Below the pieces are notes generated by a model. The model searched no databases. It saw nothing but the letters and a program-made list of their open reading frames with translations, and had not been told where the DNA came from. Positions 1 through 6,822 of a stretch of DNA of 6,874 nt are shown piece after piece (the first letter of the stretch is position 1; each line of letters starts with the position of its first letter). Source of the stretch: Elusimicrobia bacterium HGW-Elusimicrobia-2 (GTDB lineage: Bacteria; CG03); assembly GCA_002841685.1 (NCBI GenBank), contig PHAM01000077.1:1-6874 (forward strand), read 5' to 3'. A program made the translations under genes and the position numbers.

Positions 1-78
1 AATCCTTATCTTCTTTTCATATTCTTCCCCAAAACAAATCAACCTGATAAACCTATATTTCTTCCCAGGGGGGTCACG

Positions 79-144
79 ATGTCCCTTCCTATTCCCATGA
101 AACCGGAGATTTTTTGTTTACATTGGAACCTTTTTTTGGTTTAA
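79..144 (+). CDS. Candidate short leader ORF upstream of mgtE (21 aa)
   Basis: An ATG at 79 follows a purine-rich AGGGGGG stretch (67-73) at 5 nt, a better ribosome-binding site than mgtE itself has. The frame runs 21 codons to a TAA at 142-144, leaving 7 nt before the mgtE ATG. The peptide begins MSLPIPMKPE, with prolines at 4, 6 and 9 followed by Glu, and ends in a hydrophobic stretch. Proline-containing leader ORFs are known upstream of other Mg2+ transporter genes (mgtL before mgtA in Salmonella), but I know of no such leader established for mgtE. The same frame is open to the left window edge, so it could also be the tail of an upstream frame or chance. It could supply ribosomes to mgtE by coupling. 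This is a weak call based on position and composition only. Confidence 0.2.
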   Translation: MSLPIPMKPEIFCLHWNLFLV

Positions 145-145
145 T
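117..145 (+). promoter_or_regulatory. Possible sigma70-type promoter for mgtE
   Basis: TTTACA (117-122) and TTTAAT (140-145) each match the sigma70 consensus at five of six positions and are separated by 17 bp. The predicted transcription start falls at about 151-153, essentially on the mgtE ATG at 152, so a transcript from here would be leaderless. The region is T-rich, so a chance match is possible. I see no M-box riboswitch, though only 151 bases of upstream sequence are present. Confidence 0.35.
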
Positions 146-151
146 GCCCTC

Positions 152-1495
152 ATGCTGAAAGAACTCTTAAAACCCGAAATACAGGAAATGATCGCAGAGA
201 AAGCCTGGCATTCCCTCAAGGAAATTCTTCTTGAATGGCCGGAGGCCGATATCGCCGATCTTCTTAAAAATCTTGAGGACAAGGAAGCCATCGTTCTTTT
301 TATGCTTCTTCCGAAACAACTGAAGGCCGAGACCTTTGCCGAACTGGATCCCGAGAAACAGACGGTCTTCCTGAAAAGGATAGGCGATGAGGTGATAAGG
401 GATATTGTCCTGGAATTATCCCCCGATGACAGAACTGAGCTCTTTGAGGAGCTTCCGGGGCGAATCACAAAAAAACTGATAAATTTCCTGCCGCCGGAAG
501 AGAGAAAAGAGACGCTGAAACTCCTTGGTTATCCCGAAGAGAGCGTCGGCCGGCTTATGACGCCGGACTATGTCGCCATCCGTCCGGAATGGACGGTGCG
601 GGAATCGCTGGATCACATACGGGAATTCGGCCATGACGCGGAAACCGTCAACAGGGTATATGTGATCGACGAGCACTGGCATCTTCTGGACGATATATCT
701 CTAAGGAAGCTGATACTCGCGGATCTCTCCAATGAGGTATCATCCTTGATGGACAGGAACTTTATAGCGGTTTCACCCTTTGATGATCAAGAGGTCGCTG
801 TGAGAAAGATCAAGAAATACGATCTTTACGCGATTCCCGTCGTGGATTCCGAAAATGTCCTTTTAGGAATAGTGACGGTTGATGACGTCATAGATGTTTT
901 TGAGGAGGAGGTCACGGAAGACGTGCACAAGGCCGGCGGTATCGTACCTCTTACGATGAGTTATACTGCCGCATCCCCGCTTGTTCTGTATAAGAAGAGG
1001 ATTGTCTGGCTATTCCTGTTGCTGGTTACCGGCTTTTTGTCTTCTGCTGTTATTACCCGTTTTGAGGGAATACTTGTGAAAGTTGTTGCTCTTGCCGCCT
1101 TCATACCTGTTCTGATTGATACGGGTGGCAATATCGGCAATCAGGCCTCGGTTCTCATCGTTCGTGCTCTGGCTCTTGGAGAGCTCACCACAGGCAAATG
1201 GTTTAACATCATAAAAAAAGAACTGGCCATAGGTATTTTGCTGGGCTTGACGCTGGGCCTTGTCATGGGTTTGTGGGGATACCTCTGGAAGGGCGATCAC
1301 AGATTTGGCCTTGTTGTGGGAATTTCCATTATTTTAATTGCTGTGTGGGCGAATTTGGTGGGGAGTCTTCTACCTATCATTCTCACTAAACTGAAAAAAG
1401 ATCCGGCGATTATCTGTGCTTCTCTTCTGACAACGCTCATAGACATAACGGGGTTGCTGATTTATTTTTCAATAGCCGGTCTGCTGTTGTTTTAA
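152..1495 (+). CDS. mgtE: Magnesium transporter/channel MgtE
   Basis: This is a 447-residue MgtE protein, matching the family's usual length of about 450. It is an inner-membrane Mg2+ channel gated by cytoplasmic Mg2+. The order is standard: an acidic helical N domain (about 1-130), a tandem CBS pair (about 131-257, starting SVGRLMTPDYVAI and ending VTVDDVIDVFEEEV), a plug-helix region, then five membrane segments (about 283-447). The family signature GGNIGNQASVLIVRALALGE spans 325-344. Asp431 in TTLIDITG matches the pore Asp432 of Thermus MgtE by context and numbering. In the last helix the SGP commonly seen before the TT pair reads CAS (422-424). ATG 152 is the first start codon after an in-frame stop at 98-100. 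It has no clear Shine-Dalgarno, so it may be leaderless or coupled to the 79-144 ORF. No terminator is evident downstream. It is likely transcribed separately from the efflux operon. Confidence 0.95.
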   Translation: MLKELLKPEIQEMIAEKAWHSLKEILLEWPEADIADLLKNLEDKEAIVLFMLLPKQLKAETFAELDPEKQTVFLKRIGDEVIRDIVLELSPDDRTELFEELPGRITKKLINFLPPEERKETLKLLGYPEESVGRLMTPDYVAIRPEWTVRESLDHIREFGHDAETVNRVYVIDEHWHLLDDISLRKLILADLSNEVSSLMDRNFIAVSPFDDQEVAVRKIKKYDLYAIPVVDSENVLLGIVTVDDVIDVFEEEVTEDVHKAGGIVPLTMSYTAASPLVLYKKRIVWLFLLLVTGFLSSAVITRFEGILVKVVALAAFIPVLIDTGGNIGNQASVLIVRALALGELTTGKWFNIIKKELAIGILLGLTLGLVMGLWGYLWKGDHRFGLVVGISIILIAVWANLVGSLLPIILTKLKKDPAIICASLLTTLIDITGLLIYFSIAGLLLF

Positions 1496-1531
1496 TCTTT
1501 GTATCAGCAAGAACACTAAACAAATCGGATC

Positions 1532-1559
1532 GTTAGTGCGTGTGTGTTAGTGCGTGTGT
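1532..1559. repeat. Exact 14-bp tandem repeat, two copies, abutting the -35 box
   Basis: GTTAGTGCGTGTGT occurs at 1532-1545 and again without a gap at 1546-1559. The second copy's last base is the first base of the TTGACA -35 element. The 14-bp period is not a whole helical turn. A CACTAA at 1514-1519 can pair with either TTAGTG, but no T-run follows, so this is not a terminator. It may be an activator site or simple slippage; function is unknown. Confidence 0.8.
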
Positions 1560-1587
1560 TGACAAAAAGTTTCATTTGTTTTACAAT
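1559..1587 (+). promoter_or_regulatory. Sigma70-type promoter of the efflux operon
   Basis: TTGACA (1559-1564, six of six consensus) and TACAAT (1582-1587, five of six) are separated by exactly 17 bp. The expected transcription start is about 1594, inside the palindrome that follows. This is the strongest promoter-like site in the window, and it would drive the regulator and the three pump genes, which lie downstream with no gap large enough for another obvious promoter. Confidence 0.8.
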
Positions 1588-1589
1588 TT

Positions 1590-1609
1590 ATGACTGACCG
1601 GTCAGTCAT
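1590..1609. promoter_or_regulatory. Putative TetR-family operator (perfect 20-bp palindrome)
   Basis: The half-site ATGACTGACC is followed directly by its exact reverse complement, giving a gapless 20-bp palindrome; the flanking bases (T at both 1589 and 1610) no longer pair. ACTGACCGGTCAGT-type palindromes are familiar upstream of TetR/AcrR-type regulator genes. It starts 2 bp after the -10 box and covers the predicted transcription start, so a bound dimer would block RNA polymerase. The most likely ligand is the regulator encoded directly downstream, giving autorepression of the whole operon. Confidence 0.8.
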
Positions 1610-1628
1610 TCGATTAGCGCTGTCCGGC

Positions 1629-1633
1629 GGAGG
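1629..1633 (+). promoter_or_regulatory. Ribosome-binding site fixing the regulator's start
   Basis: GGAGG within a longer purine run (1629-1640) lies 7 nt before the ATG at 1641. The only in-frame ATG upstream, at 1590, is the first base of the operator, has no Shine-Dalgarno and sits at or before the predicted transcription start, so it cannot be translated from this promoter. Confidence 0.8.
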
Positions 1634-1640
1634 GGGGAGA

Positions 1641-2219
1641 ATGCCGAAAAGCGGGATAATAATAGAGGCCTTGAAAAAAGTCATAATTGAAAAAGGCGTC
1701 AAAAACATCACATCCGAGGCCATCGCGAAAAAAGCGGGAATGGCCAAGGGCACGCTCTACCTTTATTTCAAAACGAAAGAGGATATGATCAGCACCCTCG
1801 TTGAAAGTTTTCTGAAAGAGGGCGAGGAACTTGTCGGCTCATCCCTGCGGACAAAAGGCGGTGCCATCGCGAAACTGAGGGCCTTTGTAGAGGCCGATTT
1901 GAGTTTTTACGAGAAAAACCACAAGATTTTCAGGACGCTCGGGATGGAAAATTCCGCCATGGGAAATCTTCTCAGCAAAGCGAAGAAAAAGATGATCTTA
2001 AAGCGTTATTTTAAAATAGTGGAAGCGATAGGCAGGACGGTCAAAGAGGGCATAGCCGAAAATAAAATAGAGAAGATGCCGCCGATAGAAGGCGCCGTGC
2101 TGCTCATGCAGATAATACACGCTTACGCGGGGATGAGGATACACGAAATTTCAAAGTGCTCTATCGCCGGCAACACCGACAAGGTGCTTAAAATATTTTT
2201 GAATGGAGTGGGCGTATGA
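1641..2219 (+). CDS. TetR/AcrR-family transcriptional repressor
   Basis: This 192-residue protein has the length and layout of TetR-family repressors, which bind palindromic DNA as dimers and release it on ligand binding. The N-terminal DNA-binding domain (about 3-50) carries the family helix-turn-helix at 24-43, SEAIAKKAGMAKGTLYLYF, followed by KTKEDM. The helical C-terminal part (about 55-192) is the ligand/dimer domain; it is too variable to predict a ligand. A 209-residue reading from ATG 1590 is rejected because that codon is in the operator. The stop overlaps the ATG of the outer-membrane factor gene (ATGA, 2216-2219). As first gene of a pump operon it most likely controls its own and the pump's expression. 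The family call is firm; the regulatory target is inferred from the operator and gene order. Confidence 0.92.
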   Translation: MPKSGIIIEALKKVIIEKGVKNITSEAIAKKAGMAKGTLYLYFKTKEDMISTLVESFLKEGEELVGSSLRTKGGAIAKLRAFVEADLSFYEKNHKIFRTLGMENSAMGNLLSKAKKKMILKRYFKIVEAIGRTVKEGIAENKIEKMPPIEGAVLLMQIIHAYAGMRIHEISKCSIAGNTDKVLKIFLNGVGV

Positions 2220-3541
2220 AGAAATGCTGCATTCCGGCATTTGTCTTTTGTTTAGCCGTTGCCTGCAATACCGCCTTGGCGGATACGATAAACGCCGGTG
2301 CGGGTAAGGCTGAGCAGGGACTTACTCTTGAAAACTGTCTTGATATAGCTTCGCGCGAGAGCGATATGATAAAGATAGCTTCGGAAGAGGTCATCGCGGC
2401 CTTGGGCCTGAAGCGGCAGGCGAGGGGGGCTTTTATGCCGGATATAAAGCTTTACGGCGCATACAGCAAGATACCCGAGGTGCCGTCCATCCTGGGTTTT
2501 GAAATGGGCAGCGAGGATAATTATTCGGGCAAAGTGACGCTGACTCAGCCGCTTTTCACCTGGGGCAGGATCTTACAGGGCTACAGGCAGGCCCGTTACG
2601 GGGAAGATATCGCGGAAGAAAGTTACCGTCAGGCGCGGAATGAACTGTACTCCAATGTTAAGACGGCTTTTTATTCGGTTCTGCTGGCAAGGCATTTGAA
2701 GAATATCGCCGCCGAAACTCTTTCCGTCATGGAAAGGCATTACGAGGTGACGCGGGCGCTTTACAACGCGGGCAAAGTATCCGGCCTTGATGTTTCCCGT
2801 GTCAAGGTGCAGACGGTAAACAGCCGGACCAACCTGATAAAAGCCGAGAATGAGCTGAACCTTGCCAGAAAAGCCCTCGTCTACATCATCAATGAACCGT
2901 CAATCGCGGATAGGGATATCAGCGGCGAGCTTTCCGCCTCTCCCGACAGCGGACGGCCACTCGATGAATATATTGAAACGGCTTTCAGATCCAGGCCGGA
3001 ACTTTTGAGCGCCGCAACCCGGACAAAAATGGGTGAGAGCCTTGTGAAGCTCGCCCGCGCCGAACACCGGCCGAGCCTCGCTCTCATAGGAAACTATGAA
3101 TACACGAAACCCTACAATTTCGTCGATGAGTGGGACAGCGCATGGAATGTTTCCTGCGCCCTCACCTTTCCTCTTTTCAGCGGTTTCTCGAGTTTCGGCC
3201 AGGTCAAAGCCGCCAAATCCCGCTTTAATCAGATGGCGATGGGCGAGAGCCTTTTGAGGAGCAGCGTCAAGCTGGAAGTTGAGCGGGCCTTTCTGAACAG
3301 GCAGAACGCTTCGGAGAGGATACGGGTTCAGGAAGAGAATGTGAAGGCGGCGAAAGAGAATCTCGCTATTATAGAGAAACGCTACGGCCGCGGCCTTGTT
3401 TCAGATCTGGAACTGAGGGACACCCAGCTTGCTTTCACGCAGGCGCAGGTGCAGTATTACACAGCCCTCTTTGACTGGAACATAGCCGACGCGGAACTAA
3501 AAAAAGCCACGGGGCAGTATGGAGATGAAAATGAAAAATAA
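2216..3541 (+). CDS. TolC-family outer-membrane efflux protein
   Basis: At 441 residues this is a typical outer-membrane factor, forming the trimeric channel that carries substrate out of tripartite pumps. A signal peptide covers about 1-22, with basic MKK, a hydrophobic core and an ALA cleavage site before Asp23. A cysteine at 17 (VAC) is a poor lipobox, so signal peptidase I cleavage is more likely. Two repeated OEP halves follow: the first begins LTLENCLDIA (36-45) and includes QPLFTWGR (111-118); the second includes ALTFPLFSGFSSFGQVKAAK (315-334) and ends in the helical GLVSDLELRDTQLAFTQAQ (393-411). These LF(T/S)xG strand segments and long Gln/Ala-rich helices are characteristic. GGAG at 2205-2208 lies 7 nt before the ATG. 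The start overlaps the regulator by 4 nt and the end overlaps the adaptor gene. The coiled coil is not visibly lengthened to compensate for the short adaptor. Substrate is unknown. Confidence 0.93.
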   Translation: MKKCCIPAFVFCLAVACNTALADTINAGAGKAEQGLTLENCLDIASRESDMIKIASEEVIAALGLKRQARGAFMPDIKLYGAYSKIPEVPSILGFEMGSEDNYSGKVTLTQPLFTWGRILQGYRQARYGEDIAEESYRQARNELYSNVKTAFYSVLLARHLKNIAAETLSVMERHYEVTRALYNAGKVSGLDVSRVKVQTVNSRTNLIKAENELNLARKALVYIINEPSIADRDISGELSASPDSGRPLDEYIETAFRSRPELLSAATRTKMGESLVKLARAEHRPSLALIGNYEYTKPYNFVDEWDSAWNVSCALTFPLFSGFSSFGQVKAAKSRFNQMAMGESLLRSSVKLEVERAFLNRQNASERIRVQEENVKAAKENLAIIEKRYGRGLVSDLELRDTQLAFTQAQVQYYTALFDWNIADAELKKATGQYGDENEK

Positions 3542-4412
3542 AATTCTTATGGCTTTGTCAGGTATTATGATCTTGTCACTGATATCCTGCGGCGCAGACA
3601 AGGGGAAGGCCGCCGGCAAGGAGCAGTCCACACGCGTGAAACTGGTCGTTGCGGTCACGGGCGGCATAGAAGAGACTTTATCCCTCACGGGTGATATACA
3701 CGGCGAGAAAGAAGTGAAAGTTTTCGCGAAGGTCACCGGCAAACTCATTGACAAGAAGAAGAAGGAAGGCGACCGTCTGCGCTCAGGGGAAGTGATAGCT
3801 CTGATTGACAGGGATGAAACAGCCCTTGATTTCAGCCGCGCGGAGGTTGTCTCCCCCATAAAAGGAATACTGACAATGTTCTATCCCGATCTGGGCGACG
3901 CTGTTTTTCCGTCCCCCGGCGAACCCATTGCGGTTGTCGCCGACATGGACAGGGTCAAAATAATTGTTTATCTGAACCCCGTCGACGCTGTCAGGGTGCG
4001 GGAGGGACAGAAGGTGAGGGCATACACGGATGCTTATGAAGGCCGCCGCTTTGAAGGCGCGATAAGTCTCGTAGCTCCGGCGGCGAATCCGGCCACGAGA
4101 AAGATCAAAGCCGAAGTGACAATACCCAACAGCGACCATCTTTTGAAGCCTGGCACGTTCGCGAGGGTGGAGATAGTGATAGGCCGCCGCGGGGGTATTT
4201 TAACGCTGCCCAAAAAGGCGGTGCGTTCAGTCGAGGAAAAACAATTTGTGAGCATCGTTAAGGATGACCGGGCGGAATCACGGGAAGTGCTCACGGGCAT
4301 CGCGGATGAGAATTTGATTGAGATCCGCGAGGGACTGGCGGAGGGCGAATCCGTGATACTTGAAGGGAATTACGGTCTTTCCGACGGCACGAAAGTGATC
4401 GTGGTAGAATAA
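3531..4412 (+). CDS. RND efflux periplasmic adaptor (HlyD/AcrA type), hairpin-less lipoprotein
   Basis: I prefer ATG 3531 (293 aa) because GGAG at 3521-3524 lies 6 nt upstream; in-frame ATGs at 3519 and 3525 are possible. The N terminus is a lipoprotein signal with lipobox LISC, placing the lipidated Cys at 20. Next come the lipoyl first half (about 62-93, AKVTGKLIDKKKKEGDRLRS), the second half (about 104-138, VVSPIKGILTMF), a beta-barrel (about 142-218, including LKPGTFARVEI) and a membrane-proximal domain (about 221-293). The two lipoyl halves are joined by only about ten residues (94-103, RDETALDFSR), where RND adaptors normally carry a long two-helix hairpin that meets TolC. Borrelia BesA is a known adaptor lacking this hairpin. 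The reading frame is intact across the junction. The gene overlaps the TolC gene by 11 nt and ends 1 nt before the permease, so it is surely part of the same pump. Confidence 0.9.
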   Translation: MKNKILMALSGIMILSLISCGADKGKAAGKEQSTRVKLVVAVTGGIEETLSLTGDIHGEKEVKVFAKVTGKLIDKKKKEGDRLRSGEVIALIDRDETALDFSRAEVVSPIKGILTMFYPDLGDAVFPSPGEPIAVVADMDRVKIIVYLNPVDAVRVREGQKVRAYTDAYEGRRFEGAISLVAPAANPATRKIKAEVTIPNSDHLLKPGTFARVEIVIGRRGGILTLPKKAVRSVEEKQFVSIVKDDRAESREVLTGIADENLIEIREGLAEGESVILEGNYGLSDGTKVIVVE

Positions 4413-4413
4413 T

Positions 4414-6822
4414 ATGACCATACCTGAATTTTCCGTAAAAAGACGCGTGACCATAACGATGCTCATGCTGATAATAGTTTTGGGCGGTGTTGTGTCTTTT
4501 TTCAGCCTCGGCCTGGATCTGATGCCGGACATGGAATTCCCCATGATCAGCGTCGTGACAAGATATGAAGGCGTGGCGCCGGAAGATATAGAGAATCTGC
4601 TGACAAAGCCCATAGAAGAGGCCTGCGGCTCGCTCAAGGGGATGAAGAATATATATTCAACCTCACTCGAGGGTTCTTCGGTGGTGAGGATAGAGTTTGA
4701 GTGGGGCACCAATCTTGATTTCGCGGCTCAGGACGCGCGGGAAAGCATAGACATGATGAGGATGATGATCCCCAGCGACGCCGACAGCTCAGCGGTGCTG
4801 AAATTTGATATGTCGCAGATGCCTGTTGTTTTCTTCGGAATTATCGGACTCAAAGACACGATGGAGCTGAGGGAATATATAAAAGACAGTGTGGTGCCGA
4901 AACTGGAGAGGCTTGACGGAGTGGCAAGCGCCATGGTCTTCGGCGGCCGCGATCGCGAGATCAATGTGCTCATAAACAGGTTCAAACTCAACGCTTACGG
5001 GATTTCCATGGATGAGATCGCATCGGCCCTGTCCGCGGATAATATTAATGTTTCAGCGGGACAGGTGACGGAAAAATATACGGAATATTTTGTGAGGACT
5101 CTAGGCGAATATAAAAAGATATCCGATCTGGAAAATACCATTATAAGGAAGACAGGCGATGTGCCGATCTACCTTAAAGACATAGCCGAAGTCAGGGATT
5201 CATATAAAGAGCAGCGCGACATAACCAGGCTTAACGGTAAAGAGGCTGTTCTGATGATGATATCCAAGCAATCCGGCGCCAACACCGTGCTGACCGTCGA
5301 CCGCGTTAAAAAGACGCTGGATGAGATGAAAGAGACAATGCCGGCAGACATAGAATTCTTCCCCGTGATGGACCAGGCGCACATAATAAAGAAAATACTG
5401 AAAAACACGCTGTTAAACGCTTTGGTGGGCGGTGTGCTGGCCGTTTTTTTCCTTTACGCCTTTCTCAGGAACTGGCGCCCCACATTCGGGATATTTCTGG
5501 CCATACCCATCTCCATAATAACGACTTTTATCGGACTTTATCTCATGGGTTACACATTCAATATTTTTACGCTCGCCGGTTTCGCTCTTGTGGTGGGAAT
5601 GCTCGTTGATAACGCTGTGGTCGTCATCGAGAATATATTCAGGAAGCTTGAGGCTGGAGAAGAAAGGCCGCGGGCCGCCGCGCAGGGCGCCACGGAGGTT
5701 GGGATGGCCATCACCACATCAACCCTGACGACGATAGCGGTTTTCCTGCCGATGGTGCTTTCAAAGGGCTTCGCAGGCCAGATATCAAGGCCGCTTGCGA
5801 TGACGGTCTGCGCCGGGCTTTTATCGTCTCTTCTGGTCGCGCTGACTATCGTGCCGATGGTGGCCTCTGTTCTTTTCAAAAAAAGAAAAAAGATAGCACC
5901 CGCCGAACTGGAAAAAAGAAAATTCGAAAAATTCAAACAGCGCTATATCGCTCTGCTGGCTCTCGCCCTGAAGAGAAAAAAACTCGTCATATTTTCATCC
6001 CTCGGAGTTTTTTTTCTGAGCCTTTTCGGACTCATGATAACCGGCCTGGAATTCATGCCGCAGTCCGATACGCCCATAGTGATGATGATGACCTCTTTTC
6101 CTGTCGGCACAGACCTTGATGAGACCAGCAGGGTCGTTGAGCAGATCAGTGAAGATTTTATGAATGTGCCGGAAAAAATGTATGTGCTGACGATGATAGG
6201 CCGCAGTTCTTACGGAGACACCGACGCGGCCATGGGAACAATGCCCGCGGATGTCAATGAGGGGATGATAATGTCGCGCATGGTGGATCTTGAAAAGAGG
6301 AAGAGGACGGTATTCGAAATATCAGATGAGCTGAGAGAAAAGTTTCCCCCCGTTGAGGGTGTGACATATAAATTTTCGGACATGGGGAGTCAGATGTCGG
6401 GGAGTATGTCTCAGACCCCCGTTGAGCTCAAACTCTTCGGCCGGGATCTGGATGAGATGGAAAGATACGCTAAAGGAATTGCCGAGAGGATCAAGGATGT
6501 GCCGGGTTTGAGAGATGTGACCATTTCACTTAAAGAAGGCAAGCCTGAGATACAGGTGCTTGTTGACCGTGACAGAGCGGCTCATTTCGGCATGAGAGTC
6601 TCTCAGATAGGAAAGACGGTGCAAAACGCGCTTTTGGGAAAGGTCGCCACTAAATACAGGGCATACGGTGAAGAGACCGATGTGAGGATAAGATTCAGCG
6701 AAGAAGACCGCGATAGTCCGGCAGACATAGCGAAGATCACTCTGCCTGCCCCGGCCGGGCAAACCATATATTTGAAAATGACTATGTCGTTAGTGCAGAA
6801 AACGGCATTTCCTCCTTTTTAA
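4414..6822 (+). CDS. RND-family efflux permease, C-terminally truncated
   Basis: This is the first 802 residues of an inner-membrane proton-driven RND pump; full-length relatives run about 1000-1050. TM1 is at about 13-33, the first porter loop at 34-330, TM2-TM6 at about 331-487, TM7 at about 523-543, and the second porter loop from 544. TM4 has GMLVDNAVVVIEN (395-407), with Asp399-Asn400 where AcrB has Asp407-Asp408. The first loop contains IYLKDIAEV (252-260); the duplicated second loop reaches the matching IYLK (785-788) and then loses similarity, ending in MTMSLVQKTAFPPF and a stop. The end of the second loop and TM8-TM12, including the TM10 lysine of the proton relay, are absent, so this form should not pump. 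Causes could be an insertion, a rearrangement or an assembly join. The start lies 1 nt after the adaptor stop, with only a weak ribosome site, suggesting coupling. It is an HAE-type multidrug pump by overall look; substrate unknown. Confidence 0.9.
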   Translation: MTIPEFSVKRRVTITMLMLIIVLGGVVSFFSLGLDLMPDMEFPMISVVTRYEGVAPEDIENLLTKPIEEACGSLKGMKNIYSTSLEGSSVVRIEFEWGTNLDFAAQDARESIDMMRMMIPSDADSSAVLKFDMSQMPVVFFGIIGLKDTMELREYIKDSVVPKLERLDGVASAMVFGGRDREINVLINRFKLNAYGISMDEIASALSADNINVSAGQVTEKYTEYFVRTLGEYKKISDLENTIIRKTGDVPIYLKDIAEVRDSYKEQRDITRLNGKEAVLMMISKQSGANTVLTVDRVKKTLDEMKETMPADIEFFPVMDQAHIIKKILKNTLLNALVGGVLAVFFLYAFLRNWRPTFGIFLAIPISIITTFIGLYLMGYTFNIFTLAGFALVVGMLVDNAVVVIENIFRKLEAGEERPRAAAQGATEVGMAITTSTLTTIAVFLPMVLSKGFAGQISRPLAMTVCAGLLSSLLVALTIVPMVASVLFKKRKKIAPAELEKRKFEKFKQRYIALLALALKRKKLVIFSSLGVFFLSLFGLMITGLEFMPQSDTPIVMMMTSFPVGTDLDETSRVVEQISEDFMNVPEKMYVLTMIGRSSYGDTDAAMGTMPADVNEGMIMSRMVDLEKRKRTVFEISDELREKFPPVEGVTYKFSDMGSQMSGSMSQTPVELKLFGRDLDEMERYAKGIAERIKDVPGLRDVTISLKEGKPEIQVLVDRDRAAHFGMRVSQIGKTVQNALLGKVATKYRAYGEETDVRIRFSEEDRDSPADIAKITLPAPAGQTIYLKMTMSLVQKTAFPPF

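Noticed and set aside
1-60. Divergent gene start on the minus strand near the left edge (purine-rich stretch before an ATG)
   Set aside because: The minus-strand ATG at about position 20 is followed by a stop after four codons, and hexamer spacing is poor.
127-141. AACC-T7-GGTT hairpin before mgtE as a terminator or riboswitch element
   Set aside because: The stem is only 4 bp and the T-run is in the loop rather than after the stem; no M-box-like conserved structure is visible in the upstream 151 bases.
1514-1538. Inverted repeat CACTAA/TTAGTG after mgtE as a transcription terminator
   Set aside because: The stem is only 6 bp with a 13-nt loop, AT-rich, and not followed by a T-run; the pairing follows from the tandem repeat.
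1590-1640. N-terminal 17-residue extension of the TetR-family regulator from ATG 1590
   Set aside because: The ATG lies inside the operator palindrome, upstream of or at the predicted transcription start, without a ribosome-binding site; the extra residues do not resemble a TetR N terminus, while ATG 1641 has a strong site 7 nt away.
2216-2284. TolC-family protein as a lipoprotein through Cys17
   Set aside because: The sequence before the Cys is AVA, lacking the usual Leu/Val/Ile at -3, while a good ALA cleavage site follows at residues 20-22; signal peptidase I processing is more likely.
6351-6414. Methionine-rich stretch of the permease (residues about 655-667, DMGSQMSGSMSQ), considered as a metal-binding sign of a CusA-type metal pump
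   Set aside because: Methionines are common throughout this permease, the adaptor has no methionine cluster, and no other metal-resistance gene is nearby; the pattern alone does not support metal export.
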